From assembly GCA_017591395.1 (NCBI GenBank), contig WEDG01001274.1, positions 62,001-126,000 on the forward strand: a stretch of 64,000 bases of DNA, read 5' to 3'. Below the pieces are notes generated by a model that was not told the origin of the DNA, searched no databases, and was given only the letters and a program-made list of their open reading frames with translations. This DNA comes from Schistocephalus solidus. Taxonomy: Eukaryota > Platyhelminthes > Cestoda > Diphyllobothriidea > Diphyllobothriidae. The translations under genes were made by a program, and so were the position numbers. Below are positions 21,780-34,225 of this stretch, one piece after another. Every line of letters begins with the position of its first letter. Within the stretch, counting starts at the first letter, position 1.

Positions 21780-22400
21780 CCTTCACCGAGCAATAGCAGC
21801 ACTTCTTACCTGAGGACAAAACTGCGACGGCGACAATGGGTATACTCTTACCATCATAATTCCGCAACCTAATCTCGTTAAGGAGAAGAAAGAAAGAGAC
21901 GCTAAAAGGAGGCGTTTCTTGTGGTTTGAAACGTTGACACACGACCGACTACATGCCTGCGCTCGTGTGGGGTCTAAGCAGCTGGAATACCCAGTATAAT
22001 ACAACCATCTGACCAAACTCGATTTTGGATGAGAAGGGAAAGGCACCAGTAGAAGTCGTGTATTCCTCACAGAAACTCGGTGGTAGTCAGAGGTCCCGAC
22101 GCGCTGCAATCGCTGGGCCTGCGCGCGCGTCCATCCGCTAGGGATATGCGGACGGAAGTGAATACATCTCATGTGATAGTTAGCTTGATCAGCTGATTTA
22201 GGTACCAGCATTTTTTTGACAGCACCTGCAATTGGCTGTCCCAGAAGCTGTGTGTGTACATGGTCCGGCCGCTGGGGAACTGTGATCGCATGAACACTGG
22301 CCCGTCGTGTGGGGTCAGAGCCTGAAGGTTTACATTCACATGAGGCGTAAAGCATATTTGCGATTGTGGGGCCTACCGCTCCCAGCAACCAACAAGCGAA
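21780..22400 (-). pseudogene. Possible Gypsy-like integrase remnant
   Basis: A 201-codon minus frame contains ITVPQRPDHVHTQLLGQP, which resembles the Gypsy integrase entry (TVPQRRFDHVHIDLVGPLP). In another frame, WMDARAGPAIAARRDL and FCEEY weakly resemble the segment around the second catalytic Asp. The catalytic residues themselves are not recoverable. It may belong to the same family as the pol remnant at 11.3-12.7 kb. Confidence is modest because only one block is convincing. Confidence 0.38.
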
Positions 22401-23840
22401 TTTAAGTGGATGTCAATGAAGCAAATGACGAAACGATGGCTGGTGGGCATGCCACTTGAAGAGAGTGCGTCCATTGTAAGAAATTTCCTCTAACTGCTGG
22501 CAAGGGCTGGTACCGCAGCCTGTTGGGGCAGAATTAAAGAGGTTGTTGGCGTGTGCCCGTCAGACTGCGCCGGCAAGTTGCTACATTGGTGGGATGGCAA
22601 GAAAGCGTCCGAGGCAGCAATGCTCTGTGTGTCGAGGTTATCAATAAGTGAGCAAGTTAATTGTCCTCAAAAATCAACATTTGGGATAGAGTACCGAACG
22701 TATAGAAGGCTCAGAACATCATTTATTTTGACGGTAGAGTACGACGAACACATGCAAATAATTCGATGGTGTGTAAGAATGCTGTACATCCTCGAAATGG
22801 GGCGCAATAGGGGACTGTCACTGTGATACTGACCTAAAATGGACGTCGTAGGTGTTGGGTCCTGGTAACATCCATTTCGGCTAGCGTGGCGTTACCCAGT
22901 AATATTCACGCGCGTGACCTTAAGTCTATAATTTATTGTCACCTCTTTATAGTTTGCACGTTTTTACATATTTGAAGATTTTGGTCATCCCTGTATCCTC
23001 TCTTTAATCCTCCATGTCATACTAATCATTAGGAGCTCTACAGACAATAGTGACTCCTTCAATATCAAAACACCTCCCCTTCAGCGTTATGGCAACATGC
23101 ATATCAACTATAATTATTTTTCATTGATGCTACACTTTATTCAGTCAAAAATTAAGCAGGATATTGCCAAAATCACAACTATCTCAGTGCTCTGACTGAT
23201 CTTTCTATTTCTCGCACACAAACATCTTGCATACTTATCACACAAATTGCCCTCATACTAAGCTTAAAGTCAAACTACTCCTCCTAAGTCGAGATTTAGA
23301 CGCTTGGTGTTACCAGTTGCTGATGGAGGGATATGATCTTGGGGTCGTTAACAGTCGGATCTAACCCGTCACGTTTTGCCTTCTTGGGGACATGACGATT
23401 GACTGGTTTTTTTTTCACGTAGGACTTATTCGAATGCTTGCAAACCTCGAGGCAAGCAAGCTTGGTCCTGCCATGGAGGTCCAAATAACTTAAAGCTCCC
23501 AAAGACGGAGTCGAAAGCATGATAGAAATGAGGTTACCTATCACATGGTAGCTGCGGCTGACCGACATAATTGTACTTGTCCACTCATTTGCCTTGCGAT
23601 TCAATTGACTGATGCCAAACGAGTTCACCACAAAGGCTCCCGCCATCCAGTCCGCTGGGGACAATCTAGGCCACGACTGCTAACGCACCGCGATAGATTA
23701 CAGTGTGTCAGGTTTATTATTGTGAAGGGGTGCGATGATGCGTCGTAAGGATGGATAACATAGCGTCGATTTCACGCACCGCCTCCTGCTGTTTAAGCCT
23801 GCCAACAAGCTGCTGATGGGATTGAACGCAGTGGTTGGCA
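22401..23840. other. No gene recognised
   Basis: AT-rich in 22900-23290. Open frames at 22551-22826 (plus, 91 codons) and 23296-23664 (minus, 122 codons) have no recognised motif. No repeat family of this window was found here. Confidence 0.3.
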
Positions 23841-23849
23841 AAGTTTAGA

Positions 23850-24560
23850 AGCCTGTCCGAGAGTGCTACACACAACCTAACGGCTTCCATTCACACTGAC
23901 CCTAGGCGCTTTTTGCTCATGAGATAGTGATTGATGGTTGATATATGACAACCATTATCTCTGAATTAACTGTCAGTCCGAAGTTTTCGCAGCTCAAGTC
24001 ACAGACGATCATGATCGGCTACATGCCCTATGCTGATGCAAAGCTGAAAGCACAGTCGGCCGAGAATAAGAGGGCGTGGACGCCGTTTATCTAAACTCGC
24101 ATAGGTTTTGAACACGTTCCGTCAGTTCCGAAGCGATTCTGGATCCCGGCCACTCATCGTAGTAGGCGTCTATCTTTATGGCGGTGAACATGAGAAGAAA
24201 GGGAGCAAGAGTGCGTACGCCGTTCTGCTTCACATCTTTTGTCATCAAGGGCGCGTTGAAGACTGACCCACAGTCCACGACGCGCGCCATCCTCCCACCA
24301 TGGATTTCTCTTACTAGTTTTGTGGGTTGCTCGAGACCAACAGAAATTGAGCTTTAAATTCCGAATGTCAGGACGATTCATCGTATCGAAGGCCTTCGTC
24401 AGATACCCGAGGGTATCTGCTACTTGTTTCCTAAAACTTACTTTGCAGTTGGCGGACTGCGAAGATCCTGTCCGTGGTTCCAACGTGTTTTTGGAGTATG
24501 CCTTGTGTTACTGAAAGAAGTGGCTGCTCCAGATGCGTGTGTAGCAGTTCGCTCCCGAGA
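23850..24560 (-). pseudogene. Decayed family D reverse transcriptase fragment
   Basis: The minus strand reads HVGTTDRIFAVRQLQ (about 24520-24480) and YLTKAFDTMNRPD in the 24154-24483 frame. Further on it reads FSADCAFSFAS (for FADDCALNT) and CENFGLTVNSEIMVVIYQPS (for the CENFGLxINTxKTVVMHQPP block) down to about 23940. The order fits the family D palm domain. Stops and frameshifts throughout mark it as dead. Confidence 0.6.
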
Positions 24561-24999
24561 TCAGCGCCACCGCCACCGCTAACTCACGCTGCTTCCGCCT
24601 GCCAAGACTTGCGTACTCGCGCGCGACAAGGTCCGCCCACGCAAGTGACTTGATCTCCGACTTGCAACGTCCCGACACCGATCGATATTTCTATCTTCCT
24701 CGGTTGGCCGCAGCCACCCACACTTCACGCCTGGACGAACAATAAAAACGGCCGACATAACTGGCGATCGGGACTTGCCTAAAGAGAGGGCTTGTGCCGA
24801 CTGCTTATAGAGCCTGTTGTACACTCTTTCAGTGAGAGCAGGTCCATACTAATCTGGCTTCCCTGACTTCGTATGTTCGACCATTGGGAAGTCAAGTCAG
24901 CGTCACACCCTGCTTAGTCACGTGTTCAGGCGCCTGAATAGGACCCCGGCGAAGATTTGGCCTCAAATGTTGAGAAGTGAGAGATCAAGGTACAGACTT

Positions 25000-25085
25000 A
25001 TCGCTCCAGGTTAAGCCATAGGGATACCCTAGTAGCCACGGCCTTCAGGCCCAGTCCCGAATAGAAAGAGAATACGTTGGATGCC
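25000..25085 (-). repeat. Short dispersed repeat, paired with 15040-15140
   Basis: The reverse complement reads TTCTCTTTCTATTCGGGACT then GGGCCTGAAGGCCGTGGCTA, matching the plus strand at 15060. It lies directly beside an R-b fragment. Confidence 0.4.
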
Positions 25086-25109
25086 AGTTGAGTATATATT
25101 TTACCACCC

Positions 25110-25290
25110 TCGCCCATTTCCGGTCTTATTGACTTTGCCTTTATGCCGGGCCCAGATGGGGAGCGGAACAGTAAGTGAGGTAGATGCAGTGCAAGTTTAT
25201 TCCCACTATAATCCAGCGCGTCACCATCCCTGCACCACCCTGCTGTTGTGCATCCGGTGAACCTTATCGAAGTCAACGGTCGGTATGTCG
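25110..25290 (+). repeat. R-b fragment
   Basis: Blocks TTCCGGTCTTATTGACTTTG, GCCGGGCCCAGATGGGGAG, GAGGTAGATGCAGTGCAAG, GTCACCATCCCTGCACCACC and GAAGTCAACGGTCGG follow the R-b order seen at 34900-35040. Confidence 0.65.
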
Positions 25291-26185
25291 GATATTTTAT
25301 TCGGTACAGAAAGATTGCAGAATGGAGTGGCACAGTTTGACAGCCGGACGAAGGCACTCATCCGGCGCCGCGATAGCGGCATCCCGAGTGAGAGAGAGAG
25401 AGTTAGGACTCGTCAAAACACCTTGAGCGGGAACATGCCGTGAATTGATCGGGTTGCATAGCCGTGATTGGCTGAGAATCAGACTGTGCTTGAAAGTACG
25501 TGCGAGAGGCGTATCCTTACGGTAGGTGCACGTAGTAGGGCCACTCCGGGTTCCCCTCGCGTTTATGTGACCATTGGTGTTCTCTGAAGCCCCTGCAATG
25601 TATCCTTTTTGTTCTATCCCGACGGGTGTGATAGAGGAGAAGGCAAAACGGGTTTCTGGAAAAACCACTTTATTCTGGGCCGGCAGGAAACAGCGGATCT
25701 TTAGCTCATCAACTCTCGTGTATTTATTGAGTTCTGGGTGTTCTCCAACGTTCCGGCCAATGGTGTGACAATGGTGGAGAGCGTTCAGTAACCCTCTGGC
25801 TTGCAACGTGGTTCACGTTAATTGGTCTCATCTCACGCGGAAACTTCTCGAACGTTTGGGCCGCAAGCCTGTGTCAGGGCTTCACGCGTGCTCGGTGCAC
25901 ACTGATTGGTGGCCTGGTTTCCTACGCGTCTTTCTCAGCCGGCTTGGTCTGTTTCGGCGTGCGTCATCACGCGCTCTTTCCGCCTTGGCCCGTGACTCGA
26001 CTGCGGTTCCCGTCTCCGTAACACTTTTATTTACACCTCCCGGATCCGCGACGCAAACTTATCCATGATCTAGTACTACCGTATTTGTAAATGTCCGCTG
26101 AGCTTGCGTCGGCTCTCGATGTTCTCCTGCTCGAGTTATGCTGCACTTCTGTGATTGTTTCTTGAAGGGAAGGCTGACGGTCGAG
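25291..26185. other. No gene recognised
   Basis: A minus frame of 169 codons (25297-25806) and a plus frame of 86 codons (25808-26068) are open but show no motif I recognise. This stretch precedes the family E copy. Confidence 0.3.
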
Positions 26186-26189
26186 GCCG

Positions 26190-29095
26190 TCATTGGTGTC
26201 CTTTCCAGGAACTCAGTTGATGGCACCTTCGCAGCTTGTGGACGGGTGGTTGAGAACGCCCTGGAAGAAGCGAGCTAACGCTGCACGGTCTTTCAATTCT
26301 CCGTCAGACGGGTTGCCCTATTCTGGCAAAGTAGTGGTGCATTCCCCTTGGCTTGGGGACCGTAGACTGAAGTCCGAATCTCCGACTACGGGGCAAGAGA
26401 AATAAAGATCCCGGGAGTCAACTCGCACCCTACCCTGTACCACAGCGGCCAACACGACTCGCCTGGTAGACACGGTGTGGCTATTCCACTCTCGGAAAAA
26501 ACAAACTGTGCACTACTTGCATGGAAACCAGTCAATGACCGAATGGCTTACGCGCGAATGGACGGTCACTTTACCAACATCTCTGCCGCCTACGTGTACG
26601 CACCAACATCAGCTGCCGAACAGCGCGACAAGGAGACCTACTCGCATCTGCAGGAGTTAGTAGAAAGACTCCCTCGCCGTGATCTTTGGGTTGTTGCGGA
26701 GGACTGGAATGGTAGGACTGGGCCAAGGGACTCGAAAAACCGTCACCTTATTGGCCTGTTTGGGCTTGGCTCGCGATGCGACAATGGGGAGAGAATGCTA
26801 AATTTTGCTTATCGGAATCGACTGTTTGTCACGAACGCGTGCTTACAGCACCGCCACAAACATCTGCTGACTTGGTATTCAAACGACGGTCATATCGCAC
26901 GTCAGATTGATTACATTCCAGTTGGTTCAAGGTTCCGCAGCTGGGTTCACGTTAGCAGATCGATGCGTGGGGCCATAACTGGTTACGCTCACGGGTCTGA
27001 CCCTATTCTCGTTCGGACACGCCTGAAAGGTAACCTCTCATCTGCACCCGAAATGCCACGTGTGAGACGCCTTGATACCGCAAACATCCGGCAACCCAGC
27101 ACTGCCGAGGCCCTGAACACAGAAATCCGGTCCCATTTTATGACCCGAACCGACAGAGAAGGCTGTGAGCAGTGGTCATCACTGAAGACATCCGTCATTG
27201 GAGCAGATGCGAAAATTCTCGGCTTTACCCAGCAGCGCCGCAGCGACTGGGTCAGTGAATGAAACCTGCAGTTGTCTACCCAGACGGCTCGAGCCAGGTC
27301 TCGCAACGATGTTTCTTTCCACCACCTCCGGACTATGGCAGCAAAGTCAGTTAGTGATGACCGGCAGAAATATTGGTCTGGAATAGCGATCTCCATGAAG
27401 CAAGCCTCAAGCGTTGGTGTCACTCGCAAACTCTACCAAATTATCCACCAAGTTAGCGGTTAGCCCTCAACATTTAGTGACTCTGGTCGTGATGTGAATG
27501 GTGGCCTTATTTCTGACAAATCGGCCAAGGTCAAGCGCCGGCGTGAGCACTCAGAGTGCCTCCTCAACTTTGATGAGCAACTAATCACATCCTCGCTCTA
27601 CTCTGCAGCGAAGTTTCATCCCTCTCCAGCCTGTGCCCTGTCGTGCGACCCCCTTCCGAGGGAGAAGTTTTTCATGCAATACAACGGCTGCACAACAACA
27701 AGGCGCCCGCAGAGTATGGTATTCACAAAGAAATCTACAACGCCTGTGTTGATACTCTGGTGCCCTGGCTCTATGAGGTGAATGAGCAAGTGTAGAGAGA
27801 CGAAGTAGTTCTAATGACTGGGGTTCGGACATCCTCTTTTCCATCTTCAAGAAGGGAGACAAAGACACAATGTGAGAGCTACCTCGGCATAAACCCAATC
27901 GACGTTGCTGCGAAGGTCTTTACTATTGTCCTTCTTCGACGGTTTCCGTCTGTACGTGACTGCAGGACGAGGTCCAACCAAGCCTGATTCCGAGCTGGAT
28001 GTGGGTGCGTTAACTAGATATTCACACTGAGGCACATTCTGGAATTCCGCCATGGCTAGCAACAGCCGACAGGCGTCTGATTTATTGACTTCACAACTGC
28101 GTTCGAGTGCATTGATCGCGAGTCCCTTTGGCGATTAATAGAAGTAGATGGTGTGCCGGCCAAAATCCTTGTCATTATCAAGGCCTACTATCACCCCACC
28201 AAACTGAATCCTCGTACATAACAATCTCTCCGAACCCTTTGATATCCGATCTGGTGTTGAGAAGTCTGCATCCTGTCGCCTATTTTATTCAACTACGCCA
28301 TTGACTGGATTCTCGGGAGGGTCCTACACGGTTCTGATGGTGTGGAATTTGTACCCTGACGCTGCCTGACTGACCTAGACAACTACGCTGAAAATATCGC
28401 CTTGCTAGCCTCAAGCTTTGGTAATCTTTAGTCTGTGGTGACGCGGGTGAATGAGATGGCTACTTCGGTCGGCCTATCCATAAACAATAGGAAGATCAAA
28501 TTGTGTTCGAGCTGCATTCCTGACCATGAAAAACACCCATCTGGATAAATGGCTCTCAACTTGAAGAAGTAGACAGTTTCAAATACCTTGGGGCGAGGAC
28601 GTTGCCCAATGGACAGAGTAAGGGCGACATTGTTTCCCAAATCGACGCTGCTCACCGGTTTTTTCGATCCTTAGAAAGTGCCTATCGACCCGACGCGACA
28701 TCTCCGTCGCCACGAAGATCCGTGCATCCCGCGCATCCGTCCGGTTGGTCCTCCTCTACGGTTGCGAATGCTAGGATTTGCGCGTGGAAGATGAACGAAG
28801 GCTTGAGGAATTTGACCAACACTACCTGGGGACCATCCTTCCAGCGAAGTATACCGACTAGGTCTCAAATGAGGCAGTCCGCACTCGCTGCGACAATATC
28901 GCGGATATATCTCAGGCCATCCAATAAAGACGACTGAAGTGGTTTGGACAGTCCTCCGTCGCCCGCCTCACGAGCTCAGTTCTACTGCTCTCGAGCTGGC
29001 ACCATTACCCACGTGGAGGCGTCGAAGAGGAGATAAAATAAAAAAAACTGGCTCCACACGGTTTGGCAAGACATAGAGGTGGTGCTTGGACCGTC
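26190..29095 (+). mobile_element. Family E (RTE-like) non-LTR retrotransposon, defective
   Basis: The endonuclease reads from about 26350 (TEVRIS for the SETR-type metal site, IKIPGVNSHPTLYHSG) through RHGVAIPLSEKTNCALLAW, YVYAPTSAAEQRDKETY, AEDWNGRTGPRDS and RQIDYIPVGSRF to 27262. A stop then precedes the linker (QTARARSRNDVSFHHL, RQKYWSGIAISMKQAS). The RT runs 27480-28990 in several frames: VNGGLISDKSAKVK, LFSIFKKGDKDT, FECIDRESLWRLI, FNYAIDWILGRVLH, YAEN at 28384-28395 in place of YADD, NGQSKGDIVSQIDAAH, and DIEVVLGPS near 29075. Loss of YADD, a GDWN changed to AEDWN, and many stops show it is not active. The minus copy at 2455-6830 is a sister. Confidence 0.85.
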
Positions 29096-29145
29096 TGGGA
29101 TGTAGGGGGGGAAATCACAAAGGTAGCATTTGGTCGCTCCATTTG

Positions 29146-29680
29146 TCTTTTGAAGCTGGTGAATTCTCCTGTGGCCGCCTACAACTGGTACCCAACTCTC
29201 ACCTGTGGCTCTTCGAAGTTGGGTTCTACACAGCGACAACACTCCGGGCAAACATCACGAACGGCGGCCTAACCAGGTGAGGGTCTCCGGTGATGTGTGT
29301 GCCCCCACACCCGGTATGTCTCACTCCCGAACATCCCACCTCCATCTCTCAAAAATTCCTACGGTTGGCTACAAAGCAAACCCCGCAGGCGGCCCAGGCG
29401 AACTCGGGTCGCTCTTCCACTACAACAAAACCGTGACCCAAAGTGGAGTTCGGCAGCCGTCTGGGATGTCACAGCAACCCTATTTACGGACAGCACTGCT
29501 TGCCTCCTCGCGGAGAAAGGGGCTAGAGAAGGTGCCCTAAACAAATGCGGGGTATCACGTCATCTACAGCCGGTCGCGGATCACAGATCGCAAAATAAGC
29601 AGTTGTAAAACTCAAACAAACAATAGTACCCCCCGTCCCCATCCCCCTCGCTATACCCTCCAGGCTGTTCGGGTGGTACC
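29146..29680 (+). other. 5' region of the family D element
   Basis: 29390-29470 is shared with the decayed D copy at 7424-7485, which supports it as element sequence rather than flank. Several overlapping frames are open, but none has a motif. Probably 5' UTR. The left border against family E is uncertain (29095-29146). Confidence 0.45.
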
Positions 29681-30496
29681 AATCGCACTAGCCGCCTGGA
29701 ATTTTCGTTCCCTTTAAGAAAATCCAAGGTGCAACCGGCCGGAACGGAGAACGGCACTAGTCACTCGGGAACTGGCGTGCTACAAGATGGACATTGTTGC
29801 TCTCAGCGAGACCCGATTCTCTGAGCAGGGTCAGCTGGAGGAGGTGGGTGCCAGTTACACCTTCTGGATCAGCTGGCCAAAGGCAGAGCGATGCGACGCT
29901 GGTATCGCGTTTGCCATCCGGAACGTCATCGTGCGACGTCTGTCCTGTCTGCCACAGGGTATCAAAGATCGCCTGATGAGCCTTGGCCTGCCTCTTTGGG
30001 GGGAAAATATCGCCACCATAATCAGCGCCTACGCTTCACAACGACGAGCTCTGATGCGGCGAAGAACAAATTCTACGAGGACCTGCACGCCTTCTTGGCG
30101 ACTGTGCCGAAGGCGTATAATTTAATTGTGCTTGGTGACTTCAACGCCTGCGTTGGGGCAGACCAAGCTGTCTGGCAGGGAGTGCTGGGACCCCACGGGC
30201 TGGGTGGCTGTAACGGTAACGGCCTCCTCCCTCTGCGAACCTGTGCGGAAAAACGTATCCTGCTAACCAACACCTTCTTCCGCCTTCCGACGCGGGATAA
30301 GGCCACCTGGATGCACCCTCGGTCGTGGCGCTGGCAGCTGCTGGACTATGTTCTCGTCCGGAGGCGAGATCGACAGGACGTGTTGGTGACCAAGGCGATC
30401 TGCAATGCCGATGGTTGGACCGATCACTGCCTCGTCCTCTCCAATATGAGGCTCCGACTTCAACCCCGACGATGGCTCCAATGTACGCGACCACCA
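29680..30496 (+). pseudogene. Family D APE-type endonuclease domain
   Basis: The frame opens with AAWNFRSL and a stop, then [20 protein letters not shown] followed by ETRFSEQG (metal-binding Glu of APE-like nucleases). After a frameshift at 30000-30060 it continues with [25 protein letters not shown] (catalytic GDFN, about 30127-30165), [30 protein letters not shown] and [15 protein letters not shown] (the terminal SDH-like His). The order matches non-LTR retrotransposon endonucleases that nick target DNA to prime reverse transcription. Two frame changes and one stop make it non-functional as it stands. Confidence 0.82.
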
Positions 30497-30544
30497 GGTA
30501 AGTTTACTACCCTTTTTTAATTTGCCTGTTCACTTTTTTTTATT

Positions 30545-32840
30545 TCTGCAACCAAATAACCCAGGAACTGGAGGACCTACATGCTCCAGATGAGAACGCT
30601 ACCGTGGAGACACGATGGTGTCAACTAAAAAATTTCGTCCAGTCTACCGCCCTTGAAGTCCTAAGACGCGCATGCCATCAACACCAGGACAGGTTTGACG
30701 ACAATGACGCCGACATTAGCAACCTACTCGCGGAGAAGAATGGACTACACAAAGCCTGCCTGGACCTGCGGACTGAAGCCACCAAAACAGCCTTCTTCAG
30801 ATGTCGGTACCTTGTACGGCAACGGCTGTGGGAGCTGCAGGATGCCTGGATTATCCGAAAGGCTGAGGAAGTCCAGGGGTATGCGGACCGCGATGAAATG
30901 ACAAACTTCTCCAAAGCCATCAATGCCATCTACGGCCCCTGTATAAAGGGAACCGCACCGCTGCTCAGCCCTGACGGAACAACAATTCCGACGGAGAAAT
31001 TTCAAATTCGGATGCGCTTGGCCGAGCACTTCAGTAGTGTCCTTAATTGCTTATCATACATCTATCATGCTGCCATTGATCGGCTCCCTCAAGTGGACAA
31101 AAACAATGACCTGGATCTGCCACCTTCCCTACCAGAAACCATCCGGGCCGTGGAACAGATTTCCGGCGGGAAAATACCGGGAGCCGACGCAATCCCACCG
31201 GAAGTCTGCAAGCACTGTGGGCCCCACAGATGGTGGAACTCACAACACGCTTCCAGGAGATGTAGCACCAAAGACAACATCCTCAGTATTTCAAAGGCGA
31301 GATCATCGTCCATCTCTACAAGCGGAAGGAGAACCGGCAACAATGTGTTAACCACAGAGGCATCTCGTTGCTCAACATCGCTGGAAAGATCTTTGCTCGT
31401 ATCCTTCTCAATCGTCTGAACGGTCAACAGGACCTAGGGCTGCTCCCGGAAAGCCAACGTGACTTCCGTCGACACGACTGAACCACGGATATGATTTTCG
31501 CCGCCCGCCAGCTACAAGAGAATTGCCAGGAGCTGTTAACTCACCGCTACACTTCTTTTATCGATCTGAAGAAAGCCTTTTACACGGTGATTCACGACGG
31601 AATATGGAAAGTCATGCAGAAATACGGCTGTCTTTAGCAGTTCCCGCACATGGTGCGTCAGCTTCATGGCGGGATGACGGCGAGTATCACTGACGATGGG
31701 ACGGTATCCGAAGCATTCGCAGTGACAAAAGGACTGAAGCAGGGCTGCGTACAGGCCCCCACCCTCAACAGTCTCGTGTTCTCTGCTATGCTGATGGACG
31801 CCTACGGTGATGAGCGCCCTGGGATCCGCATCGCCTACAGAACTGATGGGCACCTTCTCAACAGTCAGCGTATACAGGACCCAACGCGCGTGTCTACGGC
31901 TACAGTCCATGACTTGCTCTTCGCGGACGACTGCGCCCTTAACACTGTGACGGAGTGGTACATGCAAAGGAGCATGGACCTCTTCGCCGCAGGCTGTGCC
32001 AATTTTGGCTTAACAATCAGCACAGCCGAAACGGTGGCCATGCACCAACCGCCACCCAGCGCGGAATACAATGCTCCCCGAATCAATGTCAACTCAAAAA
32101 CCTGAAAACCTTTGCTTATCTGGAAAGCAATCTGTCATGCAACACGGAAATCGATTACGAGGTTGCTCAACGGATCTCCAAAGTCAGCCAGACCTTCGGT
32201 CAGCTGCATTCCTCCATGTGGAATCACCACGGTATTCACCTGAACACCAAACTGAAAATGTACAAGATCGTCGTCTTGACAACACTCCTTTACGGAGCGG
32301 AGACAGGAACCGTCTACTCGAGCAAAGCCATGAAGCTGAATCACGTCCATCTCAGGTGAGATGGCAAGACAGGCTCCCGGACACGGAAGTCCTGGAGCGG
32401 ACCGGAATCCTCAGCATCCACGCCATGCGGAGGCAAGTGCAACTGCAATGGAGCGGCCACCTGGTGAGAATGGACGACAAGCGACTACCCGAACGACTTT
32501 TCTACGGAAATGTCACTACGGGTGCGCGCCCACAGGGAGGTCAAAAACAACGCTACAAGGACACTTTGGAGAAATTTCTGAAGCAACTGCAAATCAACCC
32601 GGTGACCTGTGGAGGCCTCGCACAGGATTGACAGGCATGGAGAAGATCCGTGAAGACGGGTGCGGCGATCTATGAGGCCAACCGCATCACCGATGCAAAG
32701 GCCAACCGGGCGGCTCGCAAATCACAAGCACCACGAATCAACAACACCAATGCCCAAGCCTTGCCATCGTGCCCACGCTGTCAATGCACATTCCGCACGG
32801 GAATCGGCCTGGTCGGACATCTTTGAACTCAATGTATCAA
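30545..32840 (+). pseudogene. Family D reverse transcriptase
   Basis: 30604-31419 reads RWCQLKNFVQSTALEVLRRA, NLLAEKNGLHKACLDL, KGTAPLLSPDGTTIPTEK and GGKIPGADAIPPEVCKH. After a frameshift it continues with VHLYKRK, RGISLLNIAGKIFARILLNR and FIDLKKAFYTVIHDG (31555-31600). 31650-32105 reads MVRQLHGGMTAS, AVTKGLKQGCVQAPTLNSLV and an intact FADD at 31920-31931. A further frame holds the thumb (KLKMYKIVVLTTLLYGAETG). The C-terminal domain (GILSIHAMRRQVQLQWSGHL, VRMDDKRLPERLFYG, AAIYEANRITDAKANRAA) runs to the first zinc finger at 32770. A TGA follows that finger. At least five frame breaks are present. The family is widespread in aquatic invertebrates; its exact clade is left open. Confidence 0.85.
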
Positions 32841-33560
32841 CAATCTAACAACATAAACTTATGCCACACCTGCCTCAGCCCCCACGATAACGACGACCAC
32901 CCCAACCACTGATAACCCCTGGTTGATGTCCTTCTGCCCACGATCACCAACATCGTCCTCCCTACTCCAACCCCCTAGGCCAACACGGCGATGAACACCA
33001 CTTGCCCCACTCGCGCCACCTGCGACTACCTGCTACTTCCACCACCATCGCCACCGCCCTCAGAACCAACGATCGGTTCTCGGTACTAACCTGTCGTCAC
33101 TGCGACCGCACATTCACCTCACACATCGACCCGGTCAGCCACTTGCACACCCATTGCAAGAGACTGGCGAACTAGTGCCTGGAGCATCGACAAATCGCAG
33201 AGACCGCAATCTCCAATGCCCACACGCATTCACTCATCACATGGGCCTGACCGGTCACATGCGCATCCACGTAAGCGGAATCCTCAGCGATGCTATCACA
33301 TCTTGCGCAACCATCAGCAATTCCCATAGTCCTCCCATGAGCGCAATAACCAGTACCAACAACAGCCCTCCCCCCCACCCACCCCAGACTCAGCACCTCC
33401 TGACCTATCTTGTCCTCATTGTCACTTGCAAATCCATCACACAGAGACCGGTGGACCAGTGCTAGGAGCAGCAAACATACACACGATGGGCCCGACTCAA
33501 CTGTCCACACTGTCAACGCACATTCGCACATCACATGGTCACATGCGTCACCGCCGGCTA
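32770..33560 (+). pseudogene. Family D C2H2 zinc-finger tail (copy ii, attached to the RT)
   Basis: Finger 1 (32770-32839) is CPRCQCTFRTGIGLVGHL, a stop, then TQC, a CCHC-like finger continuous with the RT frame. Finger 2 (33092-33160) is CRHCDRTFTSHIDPVSHLHT then H, with correct C-x2-C-x12-H-x3-H spacing. Finger 3 (33206-33272) reads CPHAFTHHMGLTGHMRIH and has lost the second Cys pair member. Finger 4 (about 33405-33450) reads CPHCHLQIH with the middle deleted. Finger 5 (33500-33555) starts CPHCQRTFAHHM. Fingers 1 and 2 are separated by a Pro/Thr-rich linker. Such fingers probably bind nucleic acid for target or template recognition; that role is inferred. Confidence 0.75.
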
Positions 33561-33824
33561 TACCACAACACTTCATCTCTCCTCACCAGACTCTGCACCT
33601 CACATGTTCACACGCAACACCACAAAAAACGTTCTTTCAGCTTGCATAATTGTTTGAGCGGCAAGTATGACCCTCGGCTCTTTCATGTGCCTCCTCTGCT
33701 GCATGTGTAATCTGAGCTTGAGAATATCATGGCGCTTATCACTGCCATAGGTTGGTAGGTCGCCAACTGAAAATTCCACTCAGACCTCGCTGTCAGTCAA
33801 ATGTGTGTTGTGTGGAGAAGCACA
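33561..33824 (+). repeat. R-a end following zinc-finger copy ii
   Basis: Matches 18840-19100 (AACACTTCATCTCTCCTCA, TTTCAGCTTGCATAATTG, GAGCGGCAAGT, GGTAGGTCGCCAACTGA, AATGTGTGTTGTGTGGAG). At the GTGTGGAG string the similarity to the 18.9-kb copy breaks off and resumes at 35045. Confidence 0.72.
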
Positions 33825-34225
33825 ACTTTCATCGTGTATTCACTCATCGCTTGGGCCTTTTTCGGTCACATGCGCATCCATAAAAGCGGAATTCCCCGCA
33901 ATGCCAACAACACCGATACCCCATACACCCTCCGCTCCAGCCATTCTTACCGCCACCGCCACCCCACTACCATAAATGACACCCCCTCTCAGCCTCTTCC
34001 GATTTTTCCTGTCCATACTGCGCCCGCAAATTCAACCCACGCATCGGCTTGATCGGTCTCCTGCAAATCCATCGCACGCAGGCTGGTAAACCAGCGCCTG
34101 GGGCTCCGACATACAGTCGATGTGCCCGCCTCCACTGCCCTCACTGCTCCCGCATATTCTCACACCGCATGGGACTATTCGGACACATGCACATTCACAA
34201 AAACCTGCGGTAAACCACCAGAGGC
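33825..34225 (+). pseudogene. Family D zinc-finger tail (copy iii)
   Basis: Reads AFFGHMRIHKSGIPRNANNT (33850-33910), then SCPYCARKFNPRIGLIGLLQ and IHRT at about 34008-34080, where one zinc-binding His has become Leu. It then reads RLHCPHCSRIFSHRMGLFGH with MHIHKNLR and a TAA stop (34129-34215). The last finger is an intact C2H2 finger. Frames change between fingers. No RT lies upstream of this module; it directly follows the R segment of copy ii. Confidence 0.75.

Noticed and set aside
21783..22388. 201-codon minus frame as an intact host gene
   Set aside because: Only one block resembles a known domain (Gypsy integrase), similarity jumps between frames, and no splice or start evidence was found.
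30498..30564. Apparent 67-nt intron inside family D (CAG/GTAAGT ... AACCCAG/GAACTG)
   Set aside because: Splicing would shift the frame: the upstream part leaves one base, while the downstream coding frame (ELEDLHAP...) needs phase 0 and otherwise hits TGA within a few codons. The stretch is better read as a decayed linker between endonuclease and RT.
32770..34225. Stand-alone host C2H2 zinc-finger transcription factor
   Set aside because: The first finger is in frame with the reverse transcriptase C-terminus, fingers change frame repeatedly, and the modules are repeated together with R. It is retrotransposon sequence.
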